From Bacteroidales bacterium (GTDB lineage: Bacteria; Bacteroidota; Bacteroidia; Bacteroidales; JAGONC01), in NCBI GenBank assembly GCA_028716265.1, contig JAQUQD010000017.1, positions 1 to 47,801 of the forward strand: a stretch of DNA of 47,801 nucleotides, in the 5' to 3' direction. The position numbers were made by a program, and so were the translations under genes. Below the pieces are notes generated by a model. It was not told the DNA's origin. It was given only the letters and a program-made list of their open reading frames with translations, and did not search any database. How positions within the stretch are numbered: position 1 is the stretch's first letter; each line of letters begins with the position of its first letter. Below are positions 33,159 through 42,493 of the stretch, piece by piece.

Positions 33159-33265
33159 AAATTGTTAAATTGTTCTATTGTCAGATTGTGCTATTGTTCT
33201 ACTGCTGACTGCTGACTGCTGACTGCTGACTGCTGACTGCTGACTGCTGACTGCTGACTGCTGAC
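33159..33265. repeat. Composite array, copy 2 (minus strand): 9 heptamers plus an 8-bp ACAAT array
   Basis: Plus-strand ACTGCTG repeats about nine times without error (33201-33265); on the minus strand this is CAGCAGT. Continuing on the minus strand come AGAACAAT, AGCACAAT, CTGACAAT, AGAACAAT, TTAACAAT (33162-33200) in exact 8-bp register. It is the longest and cleanest of the three composite copies. It lies between rpsP and dnaE and would be expected to vary in copy number. Confidence 0.92.
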
Positions 33266-33435
33266 TTTTTCCCAAAAAGGGCTGCAAATTTCGGATTTTT
33301 TAATTACATATCAAAGAACATCAGTTAATTCTTTATCATTCGTCAAATTTCGAAAACTTTTCAACATTCACCGGGGGTTTGCTATAACTGTTTAATTTTA
33401 TAAATTGATTGAAGGTTAACTTTTTTACAGGGCGT

Positions 33436-36400
33436 ATGCTGGATTTCACCCATTTACATGTTCATTCACAGTATTCGATACTGGATGGCGCTGCCAGTTT
33501 GGAGGGACTACTTGCCAGGACCATGGAAATGGGAATGGATGCCCTGGCCATTACCGATCATGGGAACCTGTTCGGCATCGTGAAATTACTCCTTTCTACC
33601 AAGGAGGAATACGAGATCAAGCCCATCATCGGATGTGAGATCTATGTAGCAAAACGTACCAGGAAAGATAAGACCTCAAGGCTGGACCGCAGTGGTTACC
33701 ATTTGATATTGCTGGCGAAAAACGATCAGGGGTACAGGAACCTGGCCAAATTGAGCTCACTGGGGTACAAGAGGGAAAATTTCTATTACACACCGCGCAT
33801 CGACAAGGAATTGCTCAGGCAGCACAGTGACGGACTTATTGCCTCCTCCGCCTGCCTGGGTGGTGAGATACCTTCCACTATCCTGCTTCACGGAGAAGAG
33901 AGGGCAGCCCTGGTACTGGAAGAGTACCTGGATATTTTCGGGGAGGATTTTTACCTTGAGATGCAGAACCATGGTCTGAAGGAACAGGAACAGGTCAATC
34001 GGTCGCTGCTGAGTCTGTCGTCGCGTTACGGCGTCAGGGTGATCGCCACCAATGACGTGCATTTCATCAACAAGGAGGATTTTGAGGCCCACCAGATCCT
34101 GATCTGCCTCAACACCGGGAAGGAAATGGAAACGGAGGAAGGCCTGCGTTATACAGGGCAGGAATATCTGAAATCCCCGGATGAAATGGCCCTTCTTTTT
34201 CCGGAACATCCGGAAGTCCTGACCAATACCCGGGAAATTGTGGATAAAGTGGAACCCTATCATATCCTGACCACGGATGTCATTGTTCCTCATTATCCCT
34301 TGCCTGCCGAACATGGGTCAGAAGACGATTATTTGAGGCATCTGACGTACGAAGGGGCCAGACAGAGGTATCCGCAGATCACACAGGAAATACAACAACG
34401 CATTGAATATGAATTAGCCACCATCCAAAAAGCAGGATATTCCGGTTATTGTCTGATCGTTCAGGACTTTATCAACGCAGCCCGGAAGATGGGGGTGGTT
34501 GTGGGTCCAGGCCGCGGATCGGCGGCAGGGAGCGTGGTAGCCTATTGCACGGGGATCACGAACATAGATCCCATCCGGTACAACCTGCTCTTTGAGCGTT
34601 TCCTGAATCCCGAACGTGTTACCATGCCCGATATTGACGTGGATTTTGACGATGAGGGCCGTGACCGGGTCATGCAGTATGTAGTGGATAAGTACGGAGA
34701 GGAGAGGGTGGCTCAGATCATCACTTTTGGAACCATGGCGGCCCGTTCGGCCATCAGGGATGTGGGCAGGGTGCTGAAAGTCCCGCTGGATCAGGTGGAT
34801 AAAGTGGCCAAACTGGTTCCGGAACGCCCCGGGACTACCCTGAAGATGGCGTACAAGGAAGTGCCTGAGCTGGCGGATCTGAAAAAGAACGGACCGGAAA
34901 ACATTCGCCGGACCCTGAGGCTGGCGGAGACACTGGAGGGATCAAACCGTCACACGAGCACGCATGCCTGTGGCGTGATCATCGGCCCCGACGCTCTTAT
35001 CGAGCATGTCCCGCTGGCCATTGCAAAGGACTCAGCGATGATGGTCACGCAATATGAAGGCAAGCAGGTGGAAAATGTGGGAATGCTGAAGATGGACTTC
35101 CTTGGTCTGAAGACCCTGTCGATCATCAAGGATGCCATCGAACTCATCTTCAAGCGACACGGGATCCAGATCGACATCGAGAACCTTCCACTGGATGATC
35201 CCGGGACATTTGAGCTTTACCAGAAGGGAGACACCATCGGCACATTCCAGTTTGAATCGGATGGAATGCGGGCTTACCTCAAGGAACTTAAACCCAACAA
35301 CCTGGAGGATCTCATTGCCATGAATGCGCTGCACCGTCCGGGTCCCATGCAGTTCATCCCTTCGTTCATCAACCGAAAGCACCAGCGTGAGAAAGTGGAG
35401 TTTCCCCATCCTCTGCTGGAAGACATCCTGCAGCCCACCTACGGGATCATGGTCTACCAGGAGCAGATCATGCAGGTGGCCCAGCGAATGGGAGGTTTTT
35501 CCCTGGGACAGGCTGACCTGCTTCGCAAAGCCATGGGAAAAAAGATCAAAGAGGAGATGGAGAAAAACCGTGCCCTCTTCATTCAGGGAGCGCAGGCCAA
35601 CGGGATCACCGAACAAAAAGCCATTGAGATCTTTGATATCATGGCGGATTTCGCGAAATATGGCTTTAACCGATCTCACTCGGCAGCCTACTCGTTAATC
35701 GCCTACCAGACCGCCTACCTGAAAGCAAATTACCCGCCTGAGTACATGGCTGCGGTCTTAACGCATAACCTAAGCGATATCAAGAAGATCACCTTTTTCA
35801 TCGATGAGTGCCGGCGTCACCGGATTGAGGTCCTGGGACCAGATATCAATGAAAGTGAGTTGAATTTCACAGTCAACAGGGAAGGTTCCATCCGGTTTGG
35901 CATGGCTGCCATCAAGGGCATCGGTGAAGCGGTCGTGGCAGGGATCGTAGAGGAACGGACAAACAACGGCCCGTACAAGGATGTTTTCGACCTTGCGCGC
36001 CGGATCAATCCCCGTGCAGTCAATAAACGAAGCCTGGAAGCCCTGGCCATGGCCGGTGCCTTCGACAGCTTCCCGGACTCCCATCGCGCCCAGTATTTCT
36101 ACAAGGAACCAGGAGAAGAGACCACTTTTCTGGAAAAGGTACTTCGACACGCCGCCAACTTCCAGAGTCGTCAGCTGGCCTCTCAGGCAAGTCTGTTCGG
36201 CGACGAAGTGCTTGCCCAGCTTCCCGATATTCGGATGCCCCATTGTGAACCCTGGTCGAAAATGCTGAAGATCAAATTTGAAAAGGAAGTCACCGGCTTT
36301 TATATGTCAGGCAACCCCCTGGATGATTTCAGGCTGGAAATGGACAACCTGTGCAATGTTACGCTGACTGAACTCAACAGGGACCTGAATGCGTTCAGGG

Positions 36401-36903
36401 GAAAAGAACTTACCTTTGGCGGGATGGTGACGGAAGTCAAGCATGGTACTACCCAGAAGGGTAATCCCATGGGCACTTTCATTATTGAGGATTACACGGA
36501 TTCCTACCGTCTGGTGCTTTTTTCAGAGGAATACCTTAAATATAAACATCTGCTGGTGGAAGAAACCGCCGTACTGATCAAGGCGCGGATACTGCCTCGA
36601 TTCAACTCGGATACCCAGGTCGAGGTACGGATCCAGAACATGATGCTGCTGGCCGAAGCACTCGAAAAACTGGTGAAAGAGATCACCCTCCGGCTGCCCC
36701 TCCCCGCCGTGGATCACCAGCTCACCGAAATCCTTGCAAAGCTGGTAAGAAAAATGAAAGGGAAATGTGCAATCAAATTCATAGTCTACGACCCGGATGA
36801 CAACCTGTCCATCGAGATGCCGTCAGGCAAATACCATGTCCCCTGCGCTGAATTTCTCCATGCAATAAAGGATATCAGAGAAATTAGTTATAAACTCACA
36901 TAA
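33436..36903 (+). CDS. dnaE: DNA polymerase III subunit alpha
   Basis: The replicative polymerase catalytic subunit. The start is placed at MLDFTHLHVHSQYS (ATG 33436), since family members begin this way; a TTG at 33409 would add nine residues. The 1155 residues hold a PHP domain (HLHVHSQYS 5-13), the palm with GPGRGSAAGS (about 357-366) and catalytic Asp motif PDIDVDFDDEGRD (about 397-409), the fingers and beta-binding region (to about 900), an OB fold near 980-1060 (LTFGGMVTEVKHGTTQKG) and a short C-terminal domain. It lacks the intein and insertions seen in some relatives. No close gene precedes it on this strand. Confidence 0.97.
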   Translation: MLDFTHLHVHSQYSILDGAASLEGLLARTMEMGMDALAITDHGNLFGIVKLLLSTKEEYEIKPIIGCEIYVAKRTRKDKTSRLDRSGYHLILLAKNDQGYRNLAKLSSLGYKRENFYYTPRIDKELLRQHSDGLIASSACLGGEIPSTILLHGEERAALVLEEYLDIFGEDFYLEMQNHGLKEQEQVNRSLLSLSSRYGVRVIATNDVHFINKEDFEAHQILICLNTGKEMETEEGLRYTGQEYLKSPDEMALLFPEHPEVLTNTREIVDKVEPYHILTTDVIVPHYPLPAEHGSEDDYLRHLTYEGARQRYPQITQEIQQRIEYELATIQKAGYSGYCLIVQDFINAARKMGVVVGPGRGSAAGSVVAYCTGITNIDPIRYNLLFERFLNPERVTMPDIDVDFDDEGRDRVMQYVVDKYGEERVAQIITFGTMAARSAIRDVGRVLKVPLDQVDKVAKLVPERPGTTLKMAYKEVPELADLKKNGPENIRRTLRLAETLEGSNRHTSTHACGVIIGPDALIEHVPLAIAKDSAMMVTQYEGKQVENVGMLKMDFLGLKTLSIIKDAIELIFKRHGIQIDIENLPLDDPGTFELYQKGDTIGTFQFESDGMRAYLKELKPNNLEDLIAMNALHRPGPMQFIPSFINRKHQREKVEFPHPLLEDILQPTYGIMVYQEQIMQVAQRMGGFSLGQADLLRKAMGKKIKEEMEKNRALFIQGAQANGITEQKAIEIFDIMADFAKYGFNRSHSAAYSLIAYQTAYLKANYPPEYMAAVLTHNLSDIKKITFFIDECRRHRIEVLGPDINESELNFTVNREGSIRFGMAAIKGIGEAVVAGIVEERTNNGPYKDVFDLARRINPRAVNKRSLEALAMAGAFDSFPDSHRAQYFYKEPGEETTFLEKVLRHAANFQSRQLASQASLFGDEVLAQLPDIRMPHCEPWSKMLKIKFEKEVTGFYMSGNPLDDFRLEMDNLCNVTLTELNRDLNAFRGKELTFGGMVTEVKHGTTQKGNPMGTFIIEDYTDSYRLVLFSEEYLKYKHLLVEETAVLIKARILPRFNSDTQVEVRIQNMMLLAEALEKLVKEITLRLPLPAVDHQLTEILAKLVRKMKGKCAIKFIVYDPDDNLSIEMPSGKYHVPCAEFLHAIKDIREISYKLT

Positions 36904-36911
36904 ATTTTCAA

Positions 36912-36919
36912 TAATTTTG
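36912..36919 (+). promoter_or_regulatory. Possible -7 element of a trxA promoter
   Basis: TAATTTTG matches TAnnTTTG and lies 33 bases before the trxA ATG. A TTTG box at the proper distance upstream is lacking, so support is weak. Confidence 0.25.
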
Positions 36920-36952
36920 CAAATCATCATTCACTTATTAAATCGTTGATCT

Positions 36953-37270
36953 ATGGCCCTGGAAATAACTGATTCGAATTTTGAAGAGATCGTCCTGAAA
37001 GCGGATATACCTGTCATTTTAGATCTTTGGGCTGCCTGGTGCGGTCCATGCCGACTGGTTGGCCCCATCATTGAAGAAATCGGCAGGGACTATGACGGCA
37101 AAGCGGTCATCGGCAAACTCGATGTTGACGGCAATCCCCATACCACCACCCGGTTTGGTATACGCAGCATCCCCACCATCCTGTTCTTCAAGGGTGGACA
37201 GGTGGTCGACAAACAGGTGGGTGCAGTACCCAAATCCGTTCTGGTCAGCAAACTTGAAAAGCTCCTGTAA
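36953..37270 (+). CDS. trxA: Thioredoxin
   Basis: A 105-residue dithiol-disulfide oxidoreductase with the WCGPC active site (C30 and C33), DLWAAWCGPC before it and the cis-Pro loop RSIPTILFFKGG near 72-83. The length and ending (SKLEKLL) are typical. It is 49 bp downstream of dnaE, which is a frequent pairing in Bacteroidota. No signal peptide is seen, so it is cytoplasmic. Confidence 0.96.
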   Translation: MALEITDSNFEEIVLKADIPVILDLWAAWCGPCRLVGPIIEEIGRDYDGKAVIGKLDVDGNPHTTTRFGIRSIPTILFFKGGQVVDKQVGAVPKSVLVSKLEKLL

Positions 37271-37312
37271 AATATCCCTTAACACCCATTCTGATCACCT
37301 GATTCCATTTTG

Positions 37313-38248
37313 ATGGATTATACACTGGACCGCAACAGGATTGAACATTACGGATCCCTGGATTTTCTTGCCAGACAAGTTGTCGCAGGATTCATAACAG
37401 GCCTTCACAAAAGCCCCTTTCATGGCTTTTCAGTCGAGTTTGCCGAACACAGGCAGTATAACCAGGGGGAATCGATCAAGCACATCGACTGGAAACTGTA
37501 TGGCAGGACTGACCGGTTGTATATCAAACGGTATGAAGAGGAGACGAACCTGAGGTGCCAGTTCATACTCGACAACTCTTCATCGATGTACTTCCCTGTC
37601 CTGGAGAAGCCCTCTTTTGACCAGCCGAATAAAATAATCTTCGGCATCTACGCCATTGCCGCCCTTATGCATATGCTAAAGGGACAGCGTGATGCGGTAG
37701 GACTGAGCTTATTTTCCGACCGAATAGAACTTCATACGGAAGCCAGGTCCAGCTCGGTCCACCATAAATACCTGATCGGCCAGCTTGAGAAAATGCTTCA
37801 GCCCATCGCCCTGAATGAGAAGAAAAACACCCTTGCCACGGAAGCGCTCCACGAGATCGCAGAACGAATCCACAAACGCTCCCTGGTAATTCTTTTCAGC
37901 GACATGATGGACTCAGAAAAAACGACCGGCGATCTGTTCTCTGCCCTGCAGCATCTCCGGTACAATAAGCACGAAGTGATCCTTTTTCATGTTGTGGAAA
38001 AAACAAAAGAGCTTGATTTTGATTATGATAACCGTCCGCATCGGTTCATCGATATGGAAAGCGGGGAAGAGGTAAGACTCAATCCGTCCGACGTCAGGAA
38101 CAGCTACATGAAATCGGTCATGGATTACCGCAATGAGCTGAAGCTTCGCTGCGCCAAATACAGGATCGACTTTGTGGAAGCAGATATCAACCGTGGATTC
38201 GATCAGATCCTGCTACCATACTTGCTTAAAAGGGAAAAGCTGTATTAA
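37313..38248 (+). CDS. DUF58-domain protein
   Basis: A soluble 311-residue protein of the DUF58 family, starting at ATG 37313 (a TTG three bases earlier is less likely). The landmarks are RQVVAGFITGLHKSPFHGFSVEFAEHRQYNQGESIKHIDWKLYGRTDRLYIKRYEEE (about 25-82) and a VWA-like core with ILDNSSSM (about 91-98), where DxSxS forms a MIDAS-like site. DUF58 proteins often accompany a MoxR ATPase and membrane VWA (Bat) proteins, which are not next to it here; the VWA membrane protein at 19.4 kb is a possible functional partner. Function not established. Confidence 0.93.
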   Translation: MDYTLDRNRIEHYGSLDFLARQVVAGFITGLHKSPFHGFSVEFAEHRQYNQGESIKHIDWKLYGRTDRLYIKRYEEETNLRCQFILDNSSSMYFPVLEKPSFDQPNKIIFGIYAIAALMHMLKGQRDAVGLSLFSDRIELHTEARSSSVHHKYLIGQLEKMLQPIALNEKKNTLATEALHEIAERIHKRSLVILFSDMMDSEKTTGDLFSALQHLRYNKHEVILFHVVEKTKELDFDYDNRPHRFIDMESGEEVRLNPSDVRNSYMKSVMDYRNELKLRCAKYRIDFVEADINRGFDQILLPYLLKREKLY

Positions 38249-38250
38249 AA

Positions 38251-38334
38251 TCAAAAAGCAAATAGCAAAGAGCAAATAGCAAATTTTTGAATTTTGCTCT
38301 TTGCTCTTTGCTCTTTTATCTTTGTTATTTTTGC
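38251..38334. repeat. Two inverted 7-bp arrays that can fold into a hairpin
   Basis: The first half reads TCAAAAA, GCAAATA, GCAAAGA, GCAAATA, GCAAATT (38251-38285). The second reads TTTGAAT, TTTGCTC three times, TTTTATC, TTTGTTA, TTTTTGC (38286-38334). They are roughly complementary, so the gap between the DUF58 gene and valS can form an A/T-rich hairpin, while the right half also supplies promoter-like TATCTTTG. Confidence 0.8.
38293..38324 (+). promoter_or_regulatory. Possible Bacteroidota-type promoter for valS
   Basis: TTTG (38293-38296), 20 bases, TATCTTTG (38317-38324), which fits the consensus. It is made entirely from the period-7 array, so copy-number change in the array would change spacing by seven bases. 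The ATG is at 38372. Confidence 0.45.
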
Positions 38335-38371
38335 ACAACAAATCCCGTAATCCACCACATATATCAATTCC

Positions 38372-41008
38372 ATGGATATCCCTTCGAAATACGATCCCTC
38401 ATTGACAGAGGACAAATGGTATGACTTCTGGATGAAAAAAGGATTTTTCAGGTCTGTGCCCGATGACCGGGAGCCCTACACCATTGTCATACCGCCTCCC
38501 AATGTTACGGGGGTCCTGCATTTGGGACACATCCTCAACAACACGATCCAGGATATCCTGGTCCGAAGGGCACGCATGCAGGGAAAGAATGCCCTGTGGC
38601 TGCCAGGTACCGACCATGCATCCATCGCAACGGAGGCAAAGGTGGTTGCCAGGCTCAGGGAACGGGGGATCCGGAAAACCGACATCACCCGGGAAGAGTT
38701 CCTGCAGCACGCATGGGAGTGGAGGCAAAAACATGGGGACATCATCCTGGAACAGCTCAAAAAGCTGGGCGCCTCGTGCGATTGGGAACGAACCCGGTTT
38801 ACCATGGATGAGGTGCTCTATGAATCGGTCATCGATGTTTTTATTGATCTCTATGATAAAGGACTGATATACAGGGGGATAAGGATGGTCAACTGGGATC
38901 CGAAAGCGCTGACGGCTGTCAGTGATGAAGAGGTCAGGCCCATCGAAATGAAATCCAAGCTGTATTATGTCCGTTATAAAATAGAAGATGCTGAAGATGA
39001 ATGGATAACGGTGGCCACGACAAGGCCCGAGACCATCCTGGGCGACACGGCGGTTTGCATGAATCCTGCTGACAAAAGATACAGGCATCTTGCAGGCCGG
39101 CGTGTTCTGGTCCCGCTGATCAACAGGCCTATACCGGTTATCTTTGATGAATATGTGGATATGGAGTTCGGGACAGGATGCCTGAAGATCACGCCGGCTC
39201 ATGATATGGAGGATTATCGGATCGGGGTGAAGCATCATTTGCCGTTGATCGACGTCTTCAATGACGACGGTACGATGAGCCCGGCTGCACAGCTTTACAT
39301 CGGGGAAGACCGTTTTGTGGTCCGCGACAGGATCTCGGAGGAACTGGCTTCAAAGGGGTACATGGTGAAGATTGAGGATTATATCAATCGCGTCGGTTAC
39401 TCCGAACGGACTAATGTAGCCATCGAGCCACGCCTTTCCTTGCAATGGTTCCTGAAAATGGAAGCCCTGGCTCCTCCTGCCCTGGAGGTGGTCCTTAACA
39501 ATTCGGTCAGGTTCCATCCTGCCAAGTTCAAGAACAGTTACCGTCACTGGATGGAAAATGTGAGGGACTGGTGCATTTCGCGTCAGCTGTGGTGGGGTCA
39601 CCGGATACCGGCCTACTACCTTCCCACGGGCGAGATCGTTGTGGCCAGATCCAAAGAGGAGGCTTTCCAAAAGGCAAGAGCGAATTATCCTGAACACACG
39701 ATCCGGCCGGATGACCTCACCCAGGATGAAGATGTCCTGGATACATGGTTCTCATCGTGGCTCTGGCCCATCTCGGTTTTTGACGGCATCCGTTCTCCTG
39801 AAAATCCCGACATCCGTTATTATTACCCGACCCATGACCTGATCACTGCACCCGATATCCTTTTCTTCTGGGTGGCCCGGATGATCATGGCAGGACTGGA
39901 ATACCGCAAGGAAGTGCCGTTCCGCAACGTGTACCTCACAGGGATCGTCCGTGACAAACTGGGCCGCAAGATGTCCAAGTCGCTTGGTAACTCGCCGGAC
40001 CCCATCCAGCTGATGGAAAAATACGGTGCCGACGGGACCCGTGTCGGTATGCTGATGACATCTCCCGCAGGCAATGATCTACCCTTTGACGAGGTGCTCT
40101 GTGAACAGGGAAGGAATTTCAGTAACAAGATATGGAATGCCCTCCGCCTGGTCAAAGGCTGGGAAGTGGAGGATTCGCTCAGGCAAAGCCAGGCATGCAA
40201 GATCTCGGTGAAGTGGTTTGAGTCGCGACTCAATCAAGCGATTTATCAGATCGATGGCCTTTACACGCGGTACAGGATATCCGACGCGCTGATGATGGTT
40301 TACAAACTGATATGGGACGATTTCTGCTCGTGGTACCTGGAGATGATCAAACCGGAATTTGGCAAACCCATCGACCGGGCAACCTATGATGCCACAACGG
40401 TGTTTTTTGAGAAGCAGATGCAGCTGCTGCACCCGTTCATGCCTTTTATCACCGAGGAGATCTGGCACCTGATCAGGGAACGCGGGGAAAGCGAGAGCAT
40501 TATGGTCTCCAGGATGCCCCAGCGCAAGCGCATCCATCACAAGATCCTTGAACGGTTTGATCATGAACGCGAAGTCATCATCGCCCTTCGCAATGTTAGA
40601 AAGGAAAAGAAACTGCAACCCCGGGAAACACTTGAACTTTACGTAAAAAAGAATTTCGGTGAAGAACCGGATACATCCTTTGATCCGGTGATCTGCAAAC
40701 TTTGTAATTTAAGCAGCATCCTCTATGTGGATGAGAAGCCGGCGAATACCCTTTCGTTCATCCTTCGTTCCACGGAGTTTTATATACCCTTCACAGATAC
40801 CGTCGACCATGATGCTGAGATTCAAAAACTACAGGAAGAGCTGGACTATCAGAAAGGATTTCTTGAGGCAGTGAACCAAAAGCTGGAGAATGCGCGGTTC
40901 GTTCAGAATGCCCCTGCCGCCGTGGTGGAAAAGGAACGAAAGAAAAAAGCGGACTCCGAGGCACGGATCAAGGTGATCGGGGAGCAGCTGGCGGCGTTTA
41001 GGCGGTAG
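38372..41008 (+). CDS. valS: Valine-tRNA ligase
   Basis: Class I aminoacyl-tRNA synthetase that charges tRNA-Val and edits mischarged threonine. Of 878 residues, the HIGH signature is HLGHI (50-54) after PPPNVTGV, the editing (CP1) domain lies around 200-340 ([17 protein letters not shown]), KMSKS is at 533-537 ([14 protein letters not shown]), an anticodon-binding helical domain follows (about 610-760), and a C-terminal coiled coil (about 815-878, rich in Glu/Lys) contacts tRNA. The editing and catalytic motifs are intact. The gene ends at a period-7 array. Confidence 0.97.
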   Translation: MDIPSKYDPSLTEDKWYDFWMKKGFFRSVPDDREPYTIVIPPPNVTGVLHLGHILNNTIQDILVRRARMQGKNALWLPGTDHASIATEAKVVARLRERGIRKTDITREEFLQHAWEWRQKHGDIILEQLKKLGASCDWERTRFTMDEVLYESVIDVFIDLYDKGLIYRGIRMVNWDPKALTAVSDEEVRPIEMKSKLYYVRYKIEDAEDEWITVATTRPETILGDTAVCMNPADKRYRHLAGRRVLVPLINRPIPVIFDEYVDMEFGTGCLKITPAHDMEDYRIGVKHHLPLIDVFNDDGTMSPAAQLYIGEDRFVVRDRISEELASKGYMVKIEDYINRVGYSERTNVAIEPRLSLQWFLKMEALAPPALEVVLNNSVRFHPAKFKNSYRHWMENVRDWCISRQLWWGHRIPAYYLPTGEIVVARSKEEAFQKARANYPEHTIRPDDLTQDEDVLDTWFSSWLWPISVFDGIRSPENPDIRYYYPTHDLITAPDILFFWVARMIMAGLEYRKEVPFRNVYLTGIVRDKLGRKMSKSLGNSPDPIQLMEKYGADGTRVGMLMTSPAGNDLPFDEVLCEQGRNFSNKIWNALRLVKGWEVEDSLRQSQACKISVKWFESRLNQAIYQIDGLYTRYRISDALMMVYKLIWDDFCSWYLEMIKPEFGKPIDRATYDATTVFFEKQMQLLHPFMPFITEEIWHLIRERGESESIMVSRMPQRKRIHHKILERFDHEREVIIALRNVRKEKKLQPRETLELYVKKNFGEEPDTSFDPVICKLCNLSSILYVDEKPANTLSFILRSTEFYIPFTDTVDHDAEIQKLQEELDYQKGFLEAVNQKLENARFVQNAPAAVVEKERKKKADSEARIKVIGEQLAAFRR

Positions 41009-41088
41009 GCAGTCAGCAGTAGGCAGTCAGCAGTCAAACAAGAGAACATTAGAATAACAATTGAACAATTGAGCAATTGAACAATTGT
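41009..41088. repeat. Composite array, copy 3: 7-bp GCAGTCA units plus an 8-bp ACAAT array
   Basis: GCAGTCA, GCAGTAG, GCAGTCA, GCAGTCA (41009-41036) begin immediately after the valS stop. After a short spacer, ATAACAAT, TGAACAAT, TGAGCAAT, TGAACAAT run to 41088 in 8-bp register. The order and polarity match the copy at 23.7 kb. Confidence 0.85.
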
Positions 41089-41094
41089 TTACTG

Positions 41095-41760
41095 TTATTG
41101 TCTGAAAACATATTCGATCAGGTTCGCCCCCATCTGCAGCGCCTTTGTGCGTGTTTCCTCGGAATCCTTGTGAACCTGGGGATCCTCCCAGCCATCTCCC
41201 AGATCGCATTCATAGGTGTAAAAGCACACCAGCCTCCCTTCATAGATCAGCCCGAATCCCTGAGGGGCCTTGTTGTCGTGCTCATGGATCTTGGGCAGCC
41301 CTTTCCTGAACTCATATTTTTGGTGATAGACCGGGTGATCGAAAGGCAGTTCGATGAACTCGAGTTCGGGGAACACTTTTTTCATCTGGGGACGGATATA
41401 GGGGTCCATCCCGTAGTTGTCGTCGATATGTAGGAAACCTCCGGCCAGCAAATATTTCCGGAGGTTCTGTGCTTCCGCTTCGGAAAAGATCACGTTGCCA
41501 TGGCCGGTCATATGAACGAAGGGATAATTGAATAGGTCAGGATCTCCGGGCGACACAGTGGCGTTGGCCGGATCGATGTTCGTACCAAGATTCTGGTTAC
41601 AGAACCGGATGAGATTGGGCAGTGAGGTTGGATTCGCATACCAGTCGCCCCCACCGCTGTATTTGAGAAGTGCAATTTGTATGTCGGACTGGGCCATGAT
41701 CACGTTGTTGAGGGCAAGTGAAATGGTCAGTGTAAAGATGACATTTCTAAATCCATGCAT
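41095..41760 (-). CDS. Secreted DUF4159-domain protein
   Basis: A 221-residue protein with a signal peptide (1-23, FTLTISLALNNVIMAQ) and the DUF4159 domain: IQIALLKYSGGGDWYANPTSLPNL at the start, FVHMTGHGNVIFSEAEAQNLRKYLLAGGFLHIDDNYGMD in the middle, then ELPFDHPVYHQKYEF and IYEGRLVCFYTYECDLGDGWED. The domain looks like a glutamine-amidotransferase-like fold without a clear active Cys. Function unknown. Eight bp downstream of rsmE, probably the same transcript. Confidence 0.93.
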   Translation of the reverse strand: MHGFRNVIFTLTISLALNNVIMAQSDIQIALLKYSGGGDWYANPTSLPNLIRFCNQNLGTNIDPANATVSPGDPDLFNYPFVHMTGHGNVIFSEAEAQNLRKYLLAGGFLHIDDNYGMDPYIRPQMKKVFPELEFIELPFDHPVYHQKYEFRKGLPKIHEHDNKAPQGFGLIYEGRLVCFYTYECDLGDGWEDPQVHKDSEETRTKALQMGANLIEYVFRQ

Positions 41761-41767
41761 GGTGTTG

Positions 41768-42472
41768 TTATTCTTCGTTCATGAAGTTGATCAGGCTGCA
41801 GACGACCACTCCAGCTGTCTCGGTCCTCAACCTGGCTGAACCCAGATTGACCGCTGTAAATCCTGCCCCAGACGCCTGCTGCAGTTCACCGGTGCTGAAA
41901 TCTCCTTCAGGGCCTATCAGCACAACAACGTTCTTACTCCTGGAATAATTGTCTTTCAGATGCTTGTTGGCCGGATCAAAATGGGCAATGAATTTCATTT
42001 CCGGGGCAGGTCTTTCCAGGAACGAAGAAAACCTGACCGGTTCGTTCAGTACAGGAAGGGTCGTCTTTACCGATTGTTTCAGTGCGGCGATCATGACCCT
42101 TGACATACGGCTGATTTGCAGGGTTTTTCTTTCCGCATGGTCACAGATCAGCGGAGTGATCTCATCAATCCCGATTTCAGTGGCCTTTTCCAGGAACCAT
42201 TCGAAGCGATTTAGGTTCTTCGTGGGGGCGACGGCGACATGAAGCCTGTACTTACGGGCGCCCCAGCCTGGGAGTGCACGGATGATCCGGACCGTGGTCC
42301 TTCGGTGGGAATCGGAGTCCACCACCGTCTCAAAAAGCGTCCCCTTCCCGTCGGTCAAAGCAACAGGATCCCCTTTCGATAAACGCAGCACCCGTGTGCA
42401 GTGTCTTGACTCTTCTTCGGTGAGGGTATAATGATCATCCGGACCAATATCCGGGGTATAGAACAGATGCAT
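41768..42472 (-). CDS. rsmE: 16S rRNA (uracil-1498-N3)-methyltransferase
   Basis: A SPOUT-class knotted methyltransferase that modifies U1498 of 16S rRNA. The PUA-like N-terminal domain is at 1-70 (HYTLTEEESRHCTRVLRLSKGDPV). The knot motifs are LIGPEGDFS (185-193) and LGSARLRTETA (210-220), both intact. KATEIGIDEITPL (96-108) is also characteristic. It has 234 residues, the normal size. Confidence 0.96.
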   Translation of the reverse strand: MHLFYTPDIGPDDHYTLTEEESRHCTRVLRLSKGDPVALTDGKGTLFETVVDSDSHRRTTVRIIRALPGWGARKYRLHVAVAPTKNLNRFEWFLEKATEIGIDEITPLICDHAERKTLQISRMSRVMIAALKQSVKTTLPVLNEPVRFSSFLERPAPEMKFIAHFDPANKHLKDNYSRSKNVVVLIGPEGDFSTGELQQASGAGFTAVNLGSARLRTETAGVVVCSLINFMNEE

Positions 42473-42493
42473 ACTCCTTCCTTCGTCAGTGGA

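Noticed and set aside
33201..33265. CRISPR-like repeat
   Set aside because: Units are 7 bp in direct contact with no spacers, so it is a simple tandem array.
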